The notes below the pieces were generated by a model that was not told the origin of the DNA, ran no database searches, and saw only the letters and a list, made by a program, of their open reading frames with translations. The position numbers and the translations under genes were made by a program. Positions 1 to 8,607 of a stretch of DNA of 64,000 nt are shown piece after piece. Numbering within the stretch: the first letter of the stretch is position 1; every line of letters begins with the position of its first letter. This DNA comes from Dyadobacter sp. CY343 (GTDB lineage Bacteria; Bacteroidota; Bacteroidia; Cytophagales; Spirosomataceae), in assembly GCF_021390335.1 (NCBI RefSeq), contig NZ_JAJUXK010000009.1, positions 124,001 to 188,000 of the forward strand, read 5' to 3'.

Positions 1-122
1 CCGACCGGCTCGACTTACCCGTGAAGACCGTCGAGAATCAAATGGGCAAGGCGCTGCGCCTTCTAAGACTTAAACTGGTCGATTTTTTACCGGCCTCATT
101 CCTATTATTTTTCCTCAGTTAA
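1..122 (+). CDS. ECF RNA polymerase sigma factor, C-terminal end (partial)
   Basis: Only the last 39 residues are present; the gene begins upstream of the window. The visible part (LPVKTVENQMGKALRLLR) matches the recognition helix of sigma region 4, which contacts the -35-like promoter element in ECF sigma factors: the pattern of a short turn, then V-x-N-x-x-x-x-A is typical. A hydrophobic tail (residues FLPASFLLFFLS) follows. The stop lies six bases before the start of the FecR anti-sigma gene, so the two are almost certainly one operon and the FecR protein is the likely partner. Family assignment from so short a piece is reasonable but not certain. Confidence 0.72.
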   Translation, partial: DRLDLPVKTVENQMGKALRLLRLKLVDFLPASFLLFFLS

Positions 123-128
123 TCAGTC

Positions 129-1118
129 ATGAAACAAGAATTAGACCGCCCGATAGATGATCTGCTCGTCAAATCGCTGCTCGATGAAGCTACGGTGGCA
201 GAACAAATGGAAATTAATCAGTGGTTATCCGACAGCGACGATAACCTGCGCTACTTCGAACATTTTGAGTTGATCTGGCAGCAGAGCAAAGAGTTGGAAA
301 TCAGGAGTATAGTAGATGAAAATGCGGCCTGGAAGCGATTCAAAGACAGGGTTAACTTTCCTCAGGAAAAGGAGAATCTAGTATCGATGTACCAGAAGCC
401 CGTTTTTAATCAGTTCAGAGTTGCGGCGACCATTTTGCTGGCGGTTTGCACAGGCTGGCTGGCTTATCTTTTAGTGGGTAACCAGCTTGGAAATGAGCAG
501 ATTACAATCAGTTCCGGCGAGCAGACCTTGACGGATACGCTGCCTGACGGTTCGGTTGTAGTCTTAAACCGAAGGTCGACAATATCCTATCCTGAGCATT
601 TTACCGGAGCAAAACGAAGTGTGGCACTGACCGGGGAAGCATTTTTTGATGTAACACCCGACAAAGCAAAGCCATTTATTATCTCTGTAAATGACGTAAC
701 TGTGAGAGTGGTAGGTACTTCGTTTAATGTTAAAAATAGCATTGAGAAAACGGAAGTGGTAGTGGAAACCGGCCTGGTGGAAGTTGCCCGGGATACACAA
801 ATGATCAAAGTGAAACCCAAAGAAAAAGCGACGGCTTCTCGTGTTGCGGGCGGTTTGACGAAGCAGAAGTCACAGGATGAATTTTACAAGTATTACCGAA
901 CCAACCGGCTTATTTGCGAAGATACCCCGCTGTGGCGGCTCGTTGAAATTCTGAATGAAGCTTATGAAGCGGAAATTGTGATTGAAAACGAACGGATCAG
1001 AAACCTGCCTATCAATACCACTTTTGAACAAAAATCCCTGGAAAATATCATTGCAGTGATCAGTGAGACTTTTTCAATAACCGCAGAGCAAGACGGAAAG
1101 CGGATCATTTTGAAATAG
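129..1118 (+). CDS. FecR-family anti-sigma factor
   Basis: This is an inner-membrane anti-sigma regulator that holds or activates the ECF sigma factor encoded just upstream, on a signal from the outer membrane. The 329-residue protein has the full family layout. A cytoplasmic helical N-terminal part (about 1-75) binds sigma, one membrane span lies at about 96-117, a periplasmic FecR domain at about 123-226 contains LPDGSVVVLNRRS and GEAFFDV, and a C-terminal DUF4974-like domain spans about 258-326. The next gene starts 15 bases downstream and encodes an STN-domain protein. STN domains normally dock onto FecR proteins, so the three genes look like one cell-surface signalling operon. Confidence 0.9.
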   Translation: MKQELDRPIDDLLVKSLLDEATVAEQMEINQWLSDSDDNLRYFEHFELIWQQSKELEIRSIVDENAAWKRFKDRVNFPQEKENLVSMYQKPVFNQFRVAATILLAVCTGWLAYLLVGNQLGNEQITISSGEQTLTDTLPDGSVVVLNRRSTISYPEHFTGAKRSVALTGEAFFDVTPDKAKPFIISVNDVTVRVVGTSFNVKNSIEKTEVVVETGLVEVARDTQMIKVKPKEKATASRVAGGLTKQKSQDEFYKYYRTNRLICEDTPLWRLVEILNEAYEAEIVIENERIRNLPINTTFEQKSLENIIAVISETFSITAEQDGKRIILK

Positions 1119-1133
1119 ACCTTATCTTTCGGA

Positions 1134-2954
1134 ATGAATTTGACTTTTAGCTTAATACGCGTTTTGCGGCTGGCTGTTATCCTGATCGTAATTCCGATCC
1201 TGTCGCAAGCGCAGCAAATACTTGATAAACCGGTTGCCATTTCAGTGAAAGGGCAACCGGTTTCTGAGGTTTTGAAAACGATCAGCGAGCAGGGTAAATT
1301 TTACTTTTCCTATAATAGCAATATCGTGGCGGGTGATAGTCTGGTGACGTTAAATGTCATTCAGAAGCCCGTGCGGGACGTTTTGAATATACTTTTTCAG
1401 GATAAATATCAATACCGGGAAAAGGGCGATTATGTGATTATTCTGCCTGCTGTAAAAGACAGGACCATTTATATTTCGGGGTACGTTATCGATCAGGAAG
1501 GCAATGCGCCGGTCGATTACGCGAGCGTTTATTCGCGACAGTTGCTCGTCTCGACGATGTCTGGCGACGACGGACATTTCCGTTTGCGCGTAAGAGAAAG
1601 GGGGTTTCCGGTCAATTTGGTGATCAGTAAAGTAGGTTATGCAGACACTACGGTTGTGATCGGACAGCCGCAGCGCGAGGATATGCGCATATTGATCAAC
1701 CAAAAGGCTGTCGATCTGGATCCACTTATTGTACGATATTCCGAAGGCCAGTCTACCTGGCTGGGACGACTTTTTCTTTCGGCGCGAACAAGAATGCAGA
1801 GCCGGAATATCAGCCGGTTCTTTACGGCGCTACCTTATCAGGCTTCGCTTACGCCGGGTTTGGGCACGCACGGGAAATTGAGTCCCCAGGTAGTTAACAA
1901 GTTTTCTCTCAATATATTAGGTGGTTACACGGCGGGTGTGAATGGCGCGGAACTGGCGGGTGGGTTTAATATATCCAGGCAGGATGTACGTTACCTTCAA
2001 ATCGCGGGTGCATTCAATGTGGTTTCCGGGAAAGTCGAAGGTGTGCAAATAGCCGGTTTTCACAACCAGATCATCGATTCGCTGAGCGGCGTGCAGCTTT
2101 CGGGATTCAGCGGGATTGTCAAGAAAAGGGTAAGGGGAGTGCAGGTAAGTGGTTTTATGAACCGGGCACGCGATACTTTCGAAGGCGTGCAGGTTTCGGG
2201 CGCATTGGGTATTATTGGTGGAAATGGGAGCGGCGTCCAGGTTTCTGGTGCAGTGAACCACACTTCGGGCGATTTTCGTGGCGTTCAAATCGGGGGTGCC
2301 GCAAACCGGACCCGGCAGTCTCTGCAAGGTATGCAGATCACAGGTGGATTGAATATTGTCAAAAACGAAATGCGCGGCGTGCAATTGGGTACTTTCAACT
2401 CCGCCAAAATTCTGAGAGGATTTCAGCTGGGTGTATTAAATGTCGCTGACAGCTCCTCGGGTGTAAGTTTTGGATTGATCAATATCATCCGAAAAAGCAC
2501 TTCTAATATCTCGGTTTACGCCACTGAAATTACCCCGCTGAATGTGGCGTGGAAAATGGGTACGCATCGTTTTTACAGTATACTCACCGCCGGCGCGGAT
2601 GCTGGGACGGAGAAACGGACTTACCAGTTTGGTTTTGGTGTGGGTAAAGAGTTTTTTCCTTTCAAGAAAGTCGGCTTTCTGACGGAATTCGTCAATCTCA
2701 ATATCTATCAGGGCAGCTGGGAGAATACCCCCTTCCTGTACCGGTTCCAAACCGCTGTTACTTGGAAGCCGGTCAAGCGGTTCGTCATTTTCGCGGGACC
2801 TGCCTATTCTTTCTATCATAATGATCAAAAAGAGCCGAATCCCGAATACAAAACCTATCCCCCCGGCAACTATCCCTCGACCAAAATATCCGACAAAGTT
2901 TCCTCCTGGCTAGGCTGGCACGGTGGGGTAAGCTGGCGTTATGGGAGATTGTGA
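1134..2954 (+). CDS. STN and carboxypeptidase-regulatory-like protein with LA_2272-type surface repeats
   Basis: A probable outer-membrane or surface protein that could signal to the FecR protein encoded before it. It has a signal peptide (about 1-26), an STN domain (about 30-105) and a CarboxypepD_reg-like beta-sandwich (about 112-200). It then has about twelve tandem repeats of roughly 16 residues (about 270-455) with the core G-V-Q-[VIL]-[SAG]-G-x-x-N, followed by a C-terminal beta-rich part. In canonical ECF/FecR operons the STN domain sits on a TonB-dependent SusC/FecA receptor. Here the plug and 22-strand barrel are absent and the repeat region takes their place. The repeats resemble those called LA_2272 surface repeats; the ligand is unknown. 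A second protein with the same repeats but no STN domain is encoded 1.1 kb downstream. Confidence 0.8.
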   Translation: MNLTFSLIRVLRLAVILIVIPILSQAQQILDKPVAISVKGQPVSEVLKTISEQGKFYFSYNSNIVAGDSLVTLNVIQKPVRDVLNILFQDKYQYREKGDYVIILPAVKDRTIYISGYVIDQEGNAPVDYASVYSRQLLVSTMSGDDGHFRLRVRERGFPVNLVISKVGYADTTVVIGQPQREDMRILINQKAVDLDPLIVRYSEGQSTWLGRLFLSARTRMQSRNISRFFTALPYQASLTPGLGTHGKLSPQVVNKFSLNILGGYTAGVNGAELAGGFNISRQDVRYLQIAGAFNVVSGKVEGVQIAGFHNQIIDSLSGVQLSGFSGIVKKRVRGVQVSGFMNRARDTFEGVQVSGALGIIGGNGSGVQVSGAVNHTSGDFRGVQIGGAANRTRQSLQGMQITGGLNIVKNEMRGVQLGTFNSAKILRGFQLGVLNVADSSSGVSFGLINIIRKSTSNISVYATEITPLNVAWKMGTHRFYSILTAGADAGTEKRTYQFGFGVGKEFFPFKKVGFLTEFVNLNIYQGSWENTPFLYRFQTAVTWKPVKRFVIFAGPAYSFYHNDQKEPNPEYKTYPPGNYPSTKISDKVSSWLGWHGGVSWRYGRL

Positions 2955-2960
2955 TTGAAC

Positions 2961-3587
2961 TTATACACATTTCGCAATCTTGGCGAAAAGGACGGGAGCG
3001 GTGCTTGTATGCCAGGGCGGTAACATTCCTGGCCTGATATAAATAGGTCTCCCGCTTTCCATTTTTAGCAGTATACGCGATAAGTGGCTACTATTATCAA
3101 TTATTTTAAGTCGATCTATCAAATGCAAATGCTTGTCCAGCATTTCAATGTTGCCGTAAAAATTGTGGCGAATATGAATAGGGGAAACAAAGTGCCCTCC
3201 CTGTGCTACCCGCATTGCAACACGTTGCAATGAGATTTCAACAGTTTCCAGCGACAAAAATGTGAAGTTGATCCTGTAACCGGCAGATTTAAATCTTTCA
3301 ATAGTCAGCCAGGAAGTTTGTTCGCTGAAATGCCCTTCATATGCAAAATCACTTCCTACTAAAATTGAGTCCCTGATTAACCTTTCGAATGTAACCTGCA
3401 ATGCCTCACCAGCTTTTTCTCTGGCATACTTGGATACCTTAAGTTCCTGATAAAAGCCGTCAAGAAGTTGATAGAACATTTTATCGCCGTCGAAGACAGG
3501 CAGGTTCACTGTTTCGGGCAACAGGCTTTTACTTAAAACAGACTTTCCCGCCCCGTTTGGGCCAGTAATTACAAAAAGTTCAGGCAT
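2961..3587 (-). CDS. Zeta-toxin-like P-loop kinase
   Basis: A 208-residue protein of the zeta toxin type. These kinases phosphorylate UDP-N-acetylglucosamine or related substrates and can poison cell-wall synthesis when not held in check. The Walker A motif GPNGAGKS is at residues 9-16, followed by a conserved D-G-D (DGDKMF, about 34-39). An AYEGHFSE segment near residue 83 corresponds to the region that positions substrate in this family. The start codon overlaps the end of the upstream 85-residue gene by eight bases, so the two are translationally coupled. Many genomic proteins of this type act as ordinary small-molecule kinases, so toxicity is inferred. The gene is convergent with the repeat-protein operon. 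Confidence 0.75.
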   Translation of the reverse strand: MPELFVITGPNGAGKSVLSKSLLPETVNLPVFDGDKMFYQLLDGFYQELKVSKYAREKAGEALQVTFERLIRDSILVGSDFAYEGHFSEQTSWLTIERFKSAGYRINFTFLSLETVEISLQRVAMRVAQGGHFVSPIHIRHNFYGNIEMLDKHLHLIDRLKIIDNSSHLSRILLKMESGRPIYIRPGMLPPWHTSTAPVLFAKIAKCV

Positions 3588-3837
3588 AAATTATACCTGC
3601 AAGACCGTGTTTTTTTCTCATTTGAGCCACTTCTAAAATTGTTAAAGTTCTTATTTCAAAGGCGGAACGTTGGTCTTCGCTGAGTTTCATTAGTTTCATT
3701 GAGCCGTCTGGATATTCATTGATAAATCCATCTTCGAAGAACTCTGTATCCCGAATCATAAATGCTGAGCCTGCCTCTAAGGTGCTTAATCTCAGCTCTT
3801 CAAGTCTACGGTTAATTCTGTTTTCGTCGTGATGCAT
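3580..3837 (-). CDS. Small protein coupled to the zeta-toxin-like gene (possible antitoxin)
   Basis: An 85-residue protein with many charged residues, without signal peptide or membrane span. I do not recognise a family. It is predicted to be helical at the N-terminus (NRINRRLEELRLSTLEAG), then has a short segment rich in F, D and E, and a second helix. It lies upstream of the zeta-like kinase and overlaps it by eight bases, which is the usual order for antitoxin then toxin. Classical epsilon antitoxins are three-helix bundles of about 90 residues, so the size fits, but I see no clear sequence match. The antitoxin role is inference from position and size. Confidence 0.6.
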   Translation of the reverse strand: MHHDENRINRRLEELRLSTLEAGSAFMIRDTEFFEDGFINEYPDGSMKLMKLSEDQRSAFEIRTLTILEVAQMRKKHGLAGIIYA

Positions 3838-3957
3838 GAATATTGTGCTAGCTAATTGAATTGCGATACTTAGTTTTCAATATAACGAGAATTGATAAAA
3901 AACGCCAAAAAACCTCAGTTTTTTTTAGGGTTACCCTGCCCCGCGTTGTCAGTATTG

Positions 3958-4021
3958 TACATACGGCGACGAGATGGCATTGTAGGCCTGCAACTGGACT
4001 GATCGTAACGGACCGTATGTA
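3958..4021. promoter_or_regulatory. 9-bp inverted repeat upstream of the second repeat-protein gene
   Basis: TACATACGG at 3958-3966 is matched by its exact reverse complement CCGTATGTA at 4013-4021, separated by 46 bases. The right arm overlaps a near-consensus -7 box (TGTATTTG, 4018-4025), which places the element at the probable promoter of the gene starting 30 bases further on. The arms could be two binding sites for one regulator, or could pair in RNA. The function is inferred from position only. Confidence 0.4.
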
Positions 4022-4050
4022 TTTGAATCATTTTATTTAAATACAATACC

Positions 4051-5151
4051 ATGAAAATTCAACTGATCATTTCCCCGAAGTCAATCATAGTTACTATTCT
4101 TTTAGCTGTTTTCTCGTTCAATGCATTTGCTCAGCGGGACACACTTTCAGTAGTGCATTTCGGCCTTATTTATCCTGTAAGTTCCAACGGACAGCGCGCT
4201 GCGAGCTACACAAACCGGTTTTCTCTGCACACAATCGCCGGATTATCTGCCAATGAGACTGGCGCTGCGATCGCAGGTGCGGCGAATCTGATCAAAAACA
4301 ATGCGTCGGGCGGACAGATTGCCGGTGCCGTAAATCTGATCGGCGGCGAGGCGCGCGGCATGCAAGTGGCGGGGGCGCTCAATATGGTAGGTAAATCTGC
4401 TTCGGGCATTCAAATGGCAGGTTTTGGGAATATCGTGAAGGAGAAAGCCGCAGGGGCGCAAGTTGCAGGATTTATGAATTTGTCGGGTAGCGCGAAAGGT
4501 TTACAAATAGCCGGTTTTACTAATCTTGCGAAAGATAGCGTGCAGGGCGCGCAGGTATCCGGGTTTCTGAACAAAGCGGGTACGACCAACATGCAGGTGG
4601 CGGGATTTATGAACATTGCGAAGAAAGTAAAAGGCATTCAGCTCGCAGGTTTGGTCAATATTGCCGACACCAGCGATTACCCGATCGCCATCTTCAATTT
4701 TATAAAAAGCGGAGAAAAATCAATCGCGCTTACATTGGACGAATCCATGACGAGTATTGCCTCATTCCGGTCGGGAGGAAGGGTTTTGTACGGGATCGCA
4801 GGTATTGGATATAACTTAAAAGATAACGCGAAAGCGCTTTACGCCGTCGAGGCTGGACTGGGAGCGCATATTAGGATCACCAATCATTTTCGCATCAATG
4901 CAGAAGCAGTCAGTCACTCACTTTCAGACTTTGAAGGGGGACATTATTTCAAAAACTCACTACGCATTTTACCCGCCTACAAGCTGGGAAGCCGGTTTGA
5001 GGTCTTCGCCGGGCCAACCATCAACTACGTAACGCATGAACGGGAAGACGAGTTTAGCTTCGTAGAAAAGTACCTGTGGAAGAACAACAATTCGACCGAT
5101 TTTCAGGGAGTCTTCCTTGGCTTCAATGCAGGTATTCAGCTCATCCTTTGA
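4051..5151 (+). CDS. Exported protein with LA_2272-type surface repeats
   Basis: A 366-residue exported protein with a signal peptide ending near residue 27 (FNAFAQ). About nine tandem repeats of 15-16 residues run from roughly 70 to 215, with the core G-x-Q-[IVM]-A-G-[AF]-x-N (for example GMQVAGALN and GAQVAGFMN). The C-terminal third has alternating hydrophobic segments and a GPTINYV segment, consistent with membrane-embedded beta strands. The repeats match those in the STN protein encoded at 1134-2954, so the two are paralogous in this part, but this one has no STN or regulatory domain. It stands alone with its own probable promoter. Its function is unknown; a surface location is likely. 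Confidence 0.75.
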   Translation: MKIQLIISPKSIIVTILLAVFSFNAFAQRDTLSVVHFGLIYPVSSNGQRAASYTNRFSLHTIAGLSANETGAAIAGAANLIKNNASGGQIAGAVNLIGGEARGMQVAGALNMVGKSASGIQMAGFGNIVKEKAAGAQVAGFMNLSGSAKGLQIAGFTNLAKDSVQGAQVSGFLNKAGTTNMQVAGFMNIAKKVKGIQLAGLVNIADTSDYPIAIFNFIKSGEKSIALTLDESMTSIASFRSGGRVLYGIAGIGYNLKDNAKALYAVEAGLGAHIRITNHFRINAEAVSHSLSDFEGGHYFKNSLRILPAYKLGSRFEVFAGPTINYVTHEREDEFSFVEKYLWKNNNSTDFQGVFLGFNAGIQLIL

Positions 5152-5294
5152 CAGTACAGGTCATTTTCACTCTAAATTGTTGTAAAATTCAGCAAAGGGC
5201 TGTCTTTATACCCATAAGACGGTACTACCCCTGAAATTGTAATTTTCTCATAACCAGCTGGTTGTTGGCTTAGCCACTCTGAGGTATCATATTT

Positions 5295-5302
5295 TACCTT
5301 TG
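5295..5302 (+). promoter_or_regulatory. Bacteroidota -7 promoter box for the CHRD gene
   Basis: TACCTTTG matches the Bacteroidota -7 consensus TAnnTTTG exactly and lies 36 bases before the start codon of the CHRD lipoprotein gene. A -33 TTG at the usual distance is not evident. Confidence 0.5.
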
Positions 5303-5338
5303 AGTGGTCAAACCAATTATTTACCAAAATAACGGATT

Positions 5339-5824
5339 ATGAGAAAATTAGCATTTGTGGGTGTGTTTTTAGTCGCCGGGATGGTTGCTGCGTGTAATGA
5401 TGACGACAATACAACTGACCCAACTCCCGTATTGCCTGAGTTGAAAGTAAGCACTACACTCTCCGGGGCGAACGAGATTCCGGCTAATACATCAACAGCC
5501 ACTGGTTCAGTAGATGGGACATTAGATCAGGAATCAAGGATCCTGAAAATCAATATTCTGTACAGTGACTCCACTTCTTCCGACTCGTCGGCGACGGATT
5601 CTGTCTTCACACCAACGGCGTGGCATATTCACAAGGCACCGGCAGATTCTACCGGATCAGTAGTAATCGATTTTGGTACTGAATTCACTTCGCCTTTCGC
5701 ATTCGTCGACACATTAACAGAAGCTCAGGTTGCCGATTTGAAGGCAGGTTTATATTATGTAAACATCCACAGCGCGAAATATCCGCAGGGAGAAATTCGT
5801 GGCCAGCTTAAAGCAGAAGAATAA
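5339..5824 (+). CDS. CHRD-domain lipoprotein
   Basis: A 161-residue lipoprotein. The signal peptide ends in the lipobox MVAAC with Cys19, followed by an acidic D/N stretch that probably serves as a linker or surface-export signal. The rest is one CHRD domain (about 40-160): the opening LSGANEIP, the central AWHIHKAP with its histidines, and the closing YVNIHSAKYPQGEIRGQL are family hallmarks. CHRD was first seen in chordin; in bacteria its role is not established and it may bind partners at the cell envelope. The gene has its own promoter box and ends before a bidirectional terminator shared with alaS on the other strand. Confidence 0.85.
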   Translation: MRKLAFVGVFLVAGMVAACNDDDNTTDPTPVLPELKVSTTLSGANEIPANTSTATGSVDGTLDQESRILKINILYSDSTSSDSSATDSVFTPTAWHIHKAPADSTGSVVIDFGTEFTSPFAFVDTLTEAQVADLKAGLYYVNIHSAKYPQGEIRGQLKAEE

Positions 5825-5864
5825 CAAAGAAATACATACTCAACGTTGCGTTATCACACGCTGC

Positions 5865-5900
5865 AAAAAAGAGCGGTATCCTTCGGGATCCGCTCTTTTG
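5865..5900. terminator. Bidirectional rho-independent terminator
   Basis: The arms GAGCGG-ATCC and GGAT-CCGCTC pair around a TTCG loop, with one bulged base. The hairpin has six A before it and four T after it. It lies between two convergent genes, the CHRD gene and alaS, and can serve both. Confidence 0.8.
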
Positions 5901-5922
5901 CATTTATTTAAATTTCAGTTTA

Positions 5923-8592
5923 TTAAAATAAGCCTTTTGCTTTCGCCAGTGCATTGTCCAGGCCGGAAGCGTCAGACCCGCCGGCAGTCGCAAAAAACGG
6001 TTGTCCGCCGCCACCGCCGCGAATTTCCTGCGCAAGTTCTTTCACGATCTTACCTGCATTCAAACCAGTTTCCTGCACGATATTTTCAGCAATGAATACG
6101 GATAACTGCGGTTTACCGCCGATCTCCGCGCCGAACACAGCGATAAGGTTCTCGATCTGGTCGCGCAACTCGTAGGATAATTGCTTCAATGAATCGGCCG
6201 ATGGAACCTGCACCTTTTCAACGATCAGATTAAATGTTTTGTGCTTTTCCATATTCGCAACCAGCGACGTTTTCAGCGACTGGATCTTTTCATTTTCGAG
6301 AAAAATGATCTTTTTCTGCAAATTGCTGCGCTCGTCAAGGAGGCTTTCCACCGCTTTTACAAGGTCGGTCGGACTTTTAAGCAGCTCTTTGATTTTCGCC
6401 AAAACCGCCTCCTGGTCACGCAACAATTCCAGCGCTTTTTCACCGGTTACTGCCTCCACCCGGCGAACACCAGCTGAAACGGAGCCTTCCGAGATGAATT
6501 TGAATACACCGATCTTCCCGGTTGAAGGCACGTGCGTTCCCCCGCAGAGCTCGAATGAATAGGTAGGGTCAAATATGATCAGACGAACGAAATCGCCATA
6601 TTTTTCACCAAAAGTGGCAGTCGCGCCTGCATCCAGCGCCTGTTGGATCGGCACGTTGCGGCGCTCGTCCAGAGCGATATTATCACGAATCTTTTCGTTG
6701 ACGCGGTCTTCAATTTTTGCCAGTTCTTCGTCGGTTACTTTCGTGAAGTGCGAGAAGTCAAAGCGGAGAACTTCATCGTTCAGGTAAGAACCTTTTTGTC
6801 CGATGTGCGTGCCAAGTACCTCACGCATTGCCGAAAGCATCAGGTGGGTTGCCGAGTGGTTAGCCTGAATTTTTTCCCGGCGATTCAAATCGATCTTCGC
6901 AGTCACAATACCAGCATTCTGCAAAATATTGTCTAAATTTTTGTCCCGCGAAATATGGACAAAAAGGTCATTCTCCTTCTTAGTATCCACAATCACAATG
7001 CTCCTTCCTCCATCCTCCCTTTCTCCCTTGTCGTCCCCCTTCAAAACCAGTACCCCCGTATCACCAACCTGACCACCCATTTCAGCATAAAATGGGGTTC
7101 TATCCAATACAATATGATATTCTTCGCCGGTTTTGGTTTTCACTTTCCGGTATTTGACAATATGGCTGTGAGTTTCTTCAAAATCATAACCCAGGAACTC
7201 CACGCCGTCGGCTTCACGCAGCTCGATCCAGTCGGTTGCTTCTTTGGCTGCATCCTGGCGGGAGCGCTTTTTCTGTTCCGCCAGTGCATCCTGAAATCCG
7301 GCCTCGTCTACCAGCAAACCTTTTTCCCTGGCAATCAGGGCAGTAAGGTCGACGGGGAAACCGAAAGTGTCGCTCAGTTCGAAAACTTCGTCGCCCGGAA
7401 TGGTATTGATTCCTTTCGTTTTTAATGTAGTAGTGATCGTATCCAGGCGCTTCAGACCCGATTCGAGCGTACGTAAAAAGCTTTTTTCTTCTTCCAGAAT
7501 CACTTTTGCAACAAACTCTTCCTGCGCTGTCAACTCGGGGAAAACGTCTTTGAACTGGGCTGAAAGTACGCTTACCAATTTATAGAAAAACGGTTCCTGA
7601 AAGCCTAAATAAGAATATCCGTAGCGAACTGCACGACGCAATATCCGGCGGATCACATACCCGGCCTTCACATTGGAAGGAAGCTGGCCGTCGGTAATTG
7701 CGAATGCGACCGCACGGATGTGGTCGGAAATTACGCGCATCGCGATATCGGCAAACGGCTCTTCGCCCGAGCCATACTTTTTACCGGAAAGCGTTTCTAA
7801 AACCTGAATCGTATTCTGGAAAACGTCCGTATCATAGTTCGAAGTTTTCTGTTGAATCGCCATGCAAAGGCGCTCGAAGCCCATTCCGGTATCCACGTGG
7901 GTAGCAGGCAGGGGAATCAGAGATCCATCGGCTTTCCGCTCAAACTGCATAAATACCAGGTTCCAGATCTCCACAACCTGCGGGTGGTCGTTATTCACGA
8001 GTGACTTGCCCGAAACCTCCGCCACTTCTGCCGGAGTTCTCAGGTCAACATGTATTTCGGAGCAGGGGCCACACGGACCGGTATCGCCCATTTCCCAGAA
8101 ATTATCTTTTTTATTTCCAAGAATAATGCGGTCTTCCCCCACAATTCCTTTCCAAAGATCCCAGGCTTCCTGATCAAAAGGAACGCCGTCACTTGCATTA
8201 CCCTCGAATACGGAAACGTACAGCCTGTCTTTTGGCAGTTTGTAAACTTCCGTCAGCAACTCCCACGCCCAGGCGATCGCTTCTTTCTTGAAATAATCAC
8301 CAAATGACCAGTTGCCGAGCATTTCGAACATGGTATGGTGATAAGTATCAAATCCAACGTCCTCTAAATCATTGTGTTTACCAGAAACGCGCAGGCATTT
8401 CTGCGTATCGGCGATCCTTCTGGAAGGCGGGGTTCCGTTACCCAAAAAGTAGTCTTTGAACTGGGCCATGCCCGAGTTGTTGAACATAAGGGTAGGGTCA
8501 TTTTTAGCAACCAGCGGTGCCGAATGCACGATAAGGTGTTCTTTGCTGCGAAAAAAGTCGAGAAAAGCCTGACGGATTTGATGCGAAGTCAT
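5923..8592 (-). CDS. alaS: Alanine--tRNA ligase
   Basis: Charges tRNA-Ala with alanine in the cytoplasm; essential for translation. At 889 residues it has the usual length. The N-terminal class II catalytic core opens with IRQAFLDFFRSKEHL and contains the motif 2 region (GDTGPCGPCSEIHVD). The editing domain carries the zinc-binding HSATH and CGGTHV motifs used to clear mischarged Ser and Gly. The C-terminal C-Ala domain ends with a GGGGGQPFFATAGG segment near residue 865. The start codon lies 15 bases after the stop of the ECF sigma gene, so alaS may be read from the same transcript. The 3' end faces the terminator shared with the CHRD gene. Confidence 0.98.
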   Translation of the reverse strand: MTSHQIRQAFLDFFRSKEHLIVHSAPLVAKNDPTLMFNNSGMAQFKDYFLGNGTPPSRRIADTQKCLRVSGKHNDLEDVGFDTYHHTMFEMLGNWSFGDYFKKEAIAWAWELLTEVYKLPKDRLYVSVFEGNASDGVPFDQEAWDLWKGIVGEDRIILGNKKDNFWEMGDTGPCGPCSEIHVDLRTPAEVAEVSGKSLVNNDHPQVVEIWNLVFMQFERKADGSLIPLPATHVDTGMGFERLCMAIQQKTSNYDTDVFQNTIQVLETLSGKKYGSGEEPFADIAMRVISDHIRAVAFAITDGQLPSNVKAGYVIRRILRRAVRYGYSYLGFQEPFFYKLVSVLSAQFKDVFPELTAQEEFVAKVILEEEKSFLRTLESGLKRLDTITTTLKTKGINTIPGDEVFELSDTFGFPVDLTALIAREKGLLVDEAGFQDALAEQKKRSRQDAAKEATDWIELREADGVEFLGYDFEETHSHIVKYRKVKTKTGEEYHIVLDRTPFYAEMGGQVGDTGVLVLKGDDKGEREDGGRSIVIVDTKKENDLFVHISRDKNLDNILQNAGIVTAKIDLNRREKIQANHSATHLMLSAMREVLGTHIGQKGSYLNDEVLRFDFSHFTKVTDEELAKIEDRVNEKIRDNIALDERRNVPIQQALDAGATATFGEKYGDFVRLIIFDPTYSFELCGGTHVPSTGKIGVFKFISEGSVSAGVRRVEAVTGEKALELLRDQEAVLAKIKELLKSPTDLVKAVESLLDERSNLQKKIIFLENEKIQSLKTSLVANMEKHKTFNLIVEKVQVPSADSLKQLSYELRDQIENLIAVFGAEIGGKPQLSVFIAENIVQETGLNAGKIVKELAQEIRGGGGGQPFFATAGGSDASGLDNALAKAKGLF

Positions 8593-8607
8593 TGTATAAT
8601 TGTTGTA

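Noticed and set aside
1930-2510. Possible DNA repeat array or CRISPR
   Set aside because: The periodicity is of 16 codons within a continuous protein frame, with variable DNA between units and no spacers; it is a coded protein repeat.
5923-8592. T-box or other riboswitch before alaS
   Set aside because: Only 15 bases separate alaS from the upstream gene, so there is no room for a leader structure.
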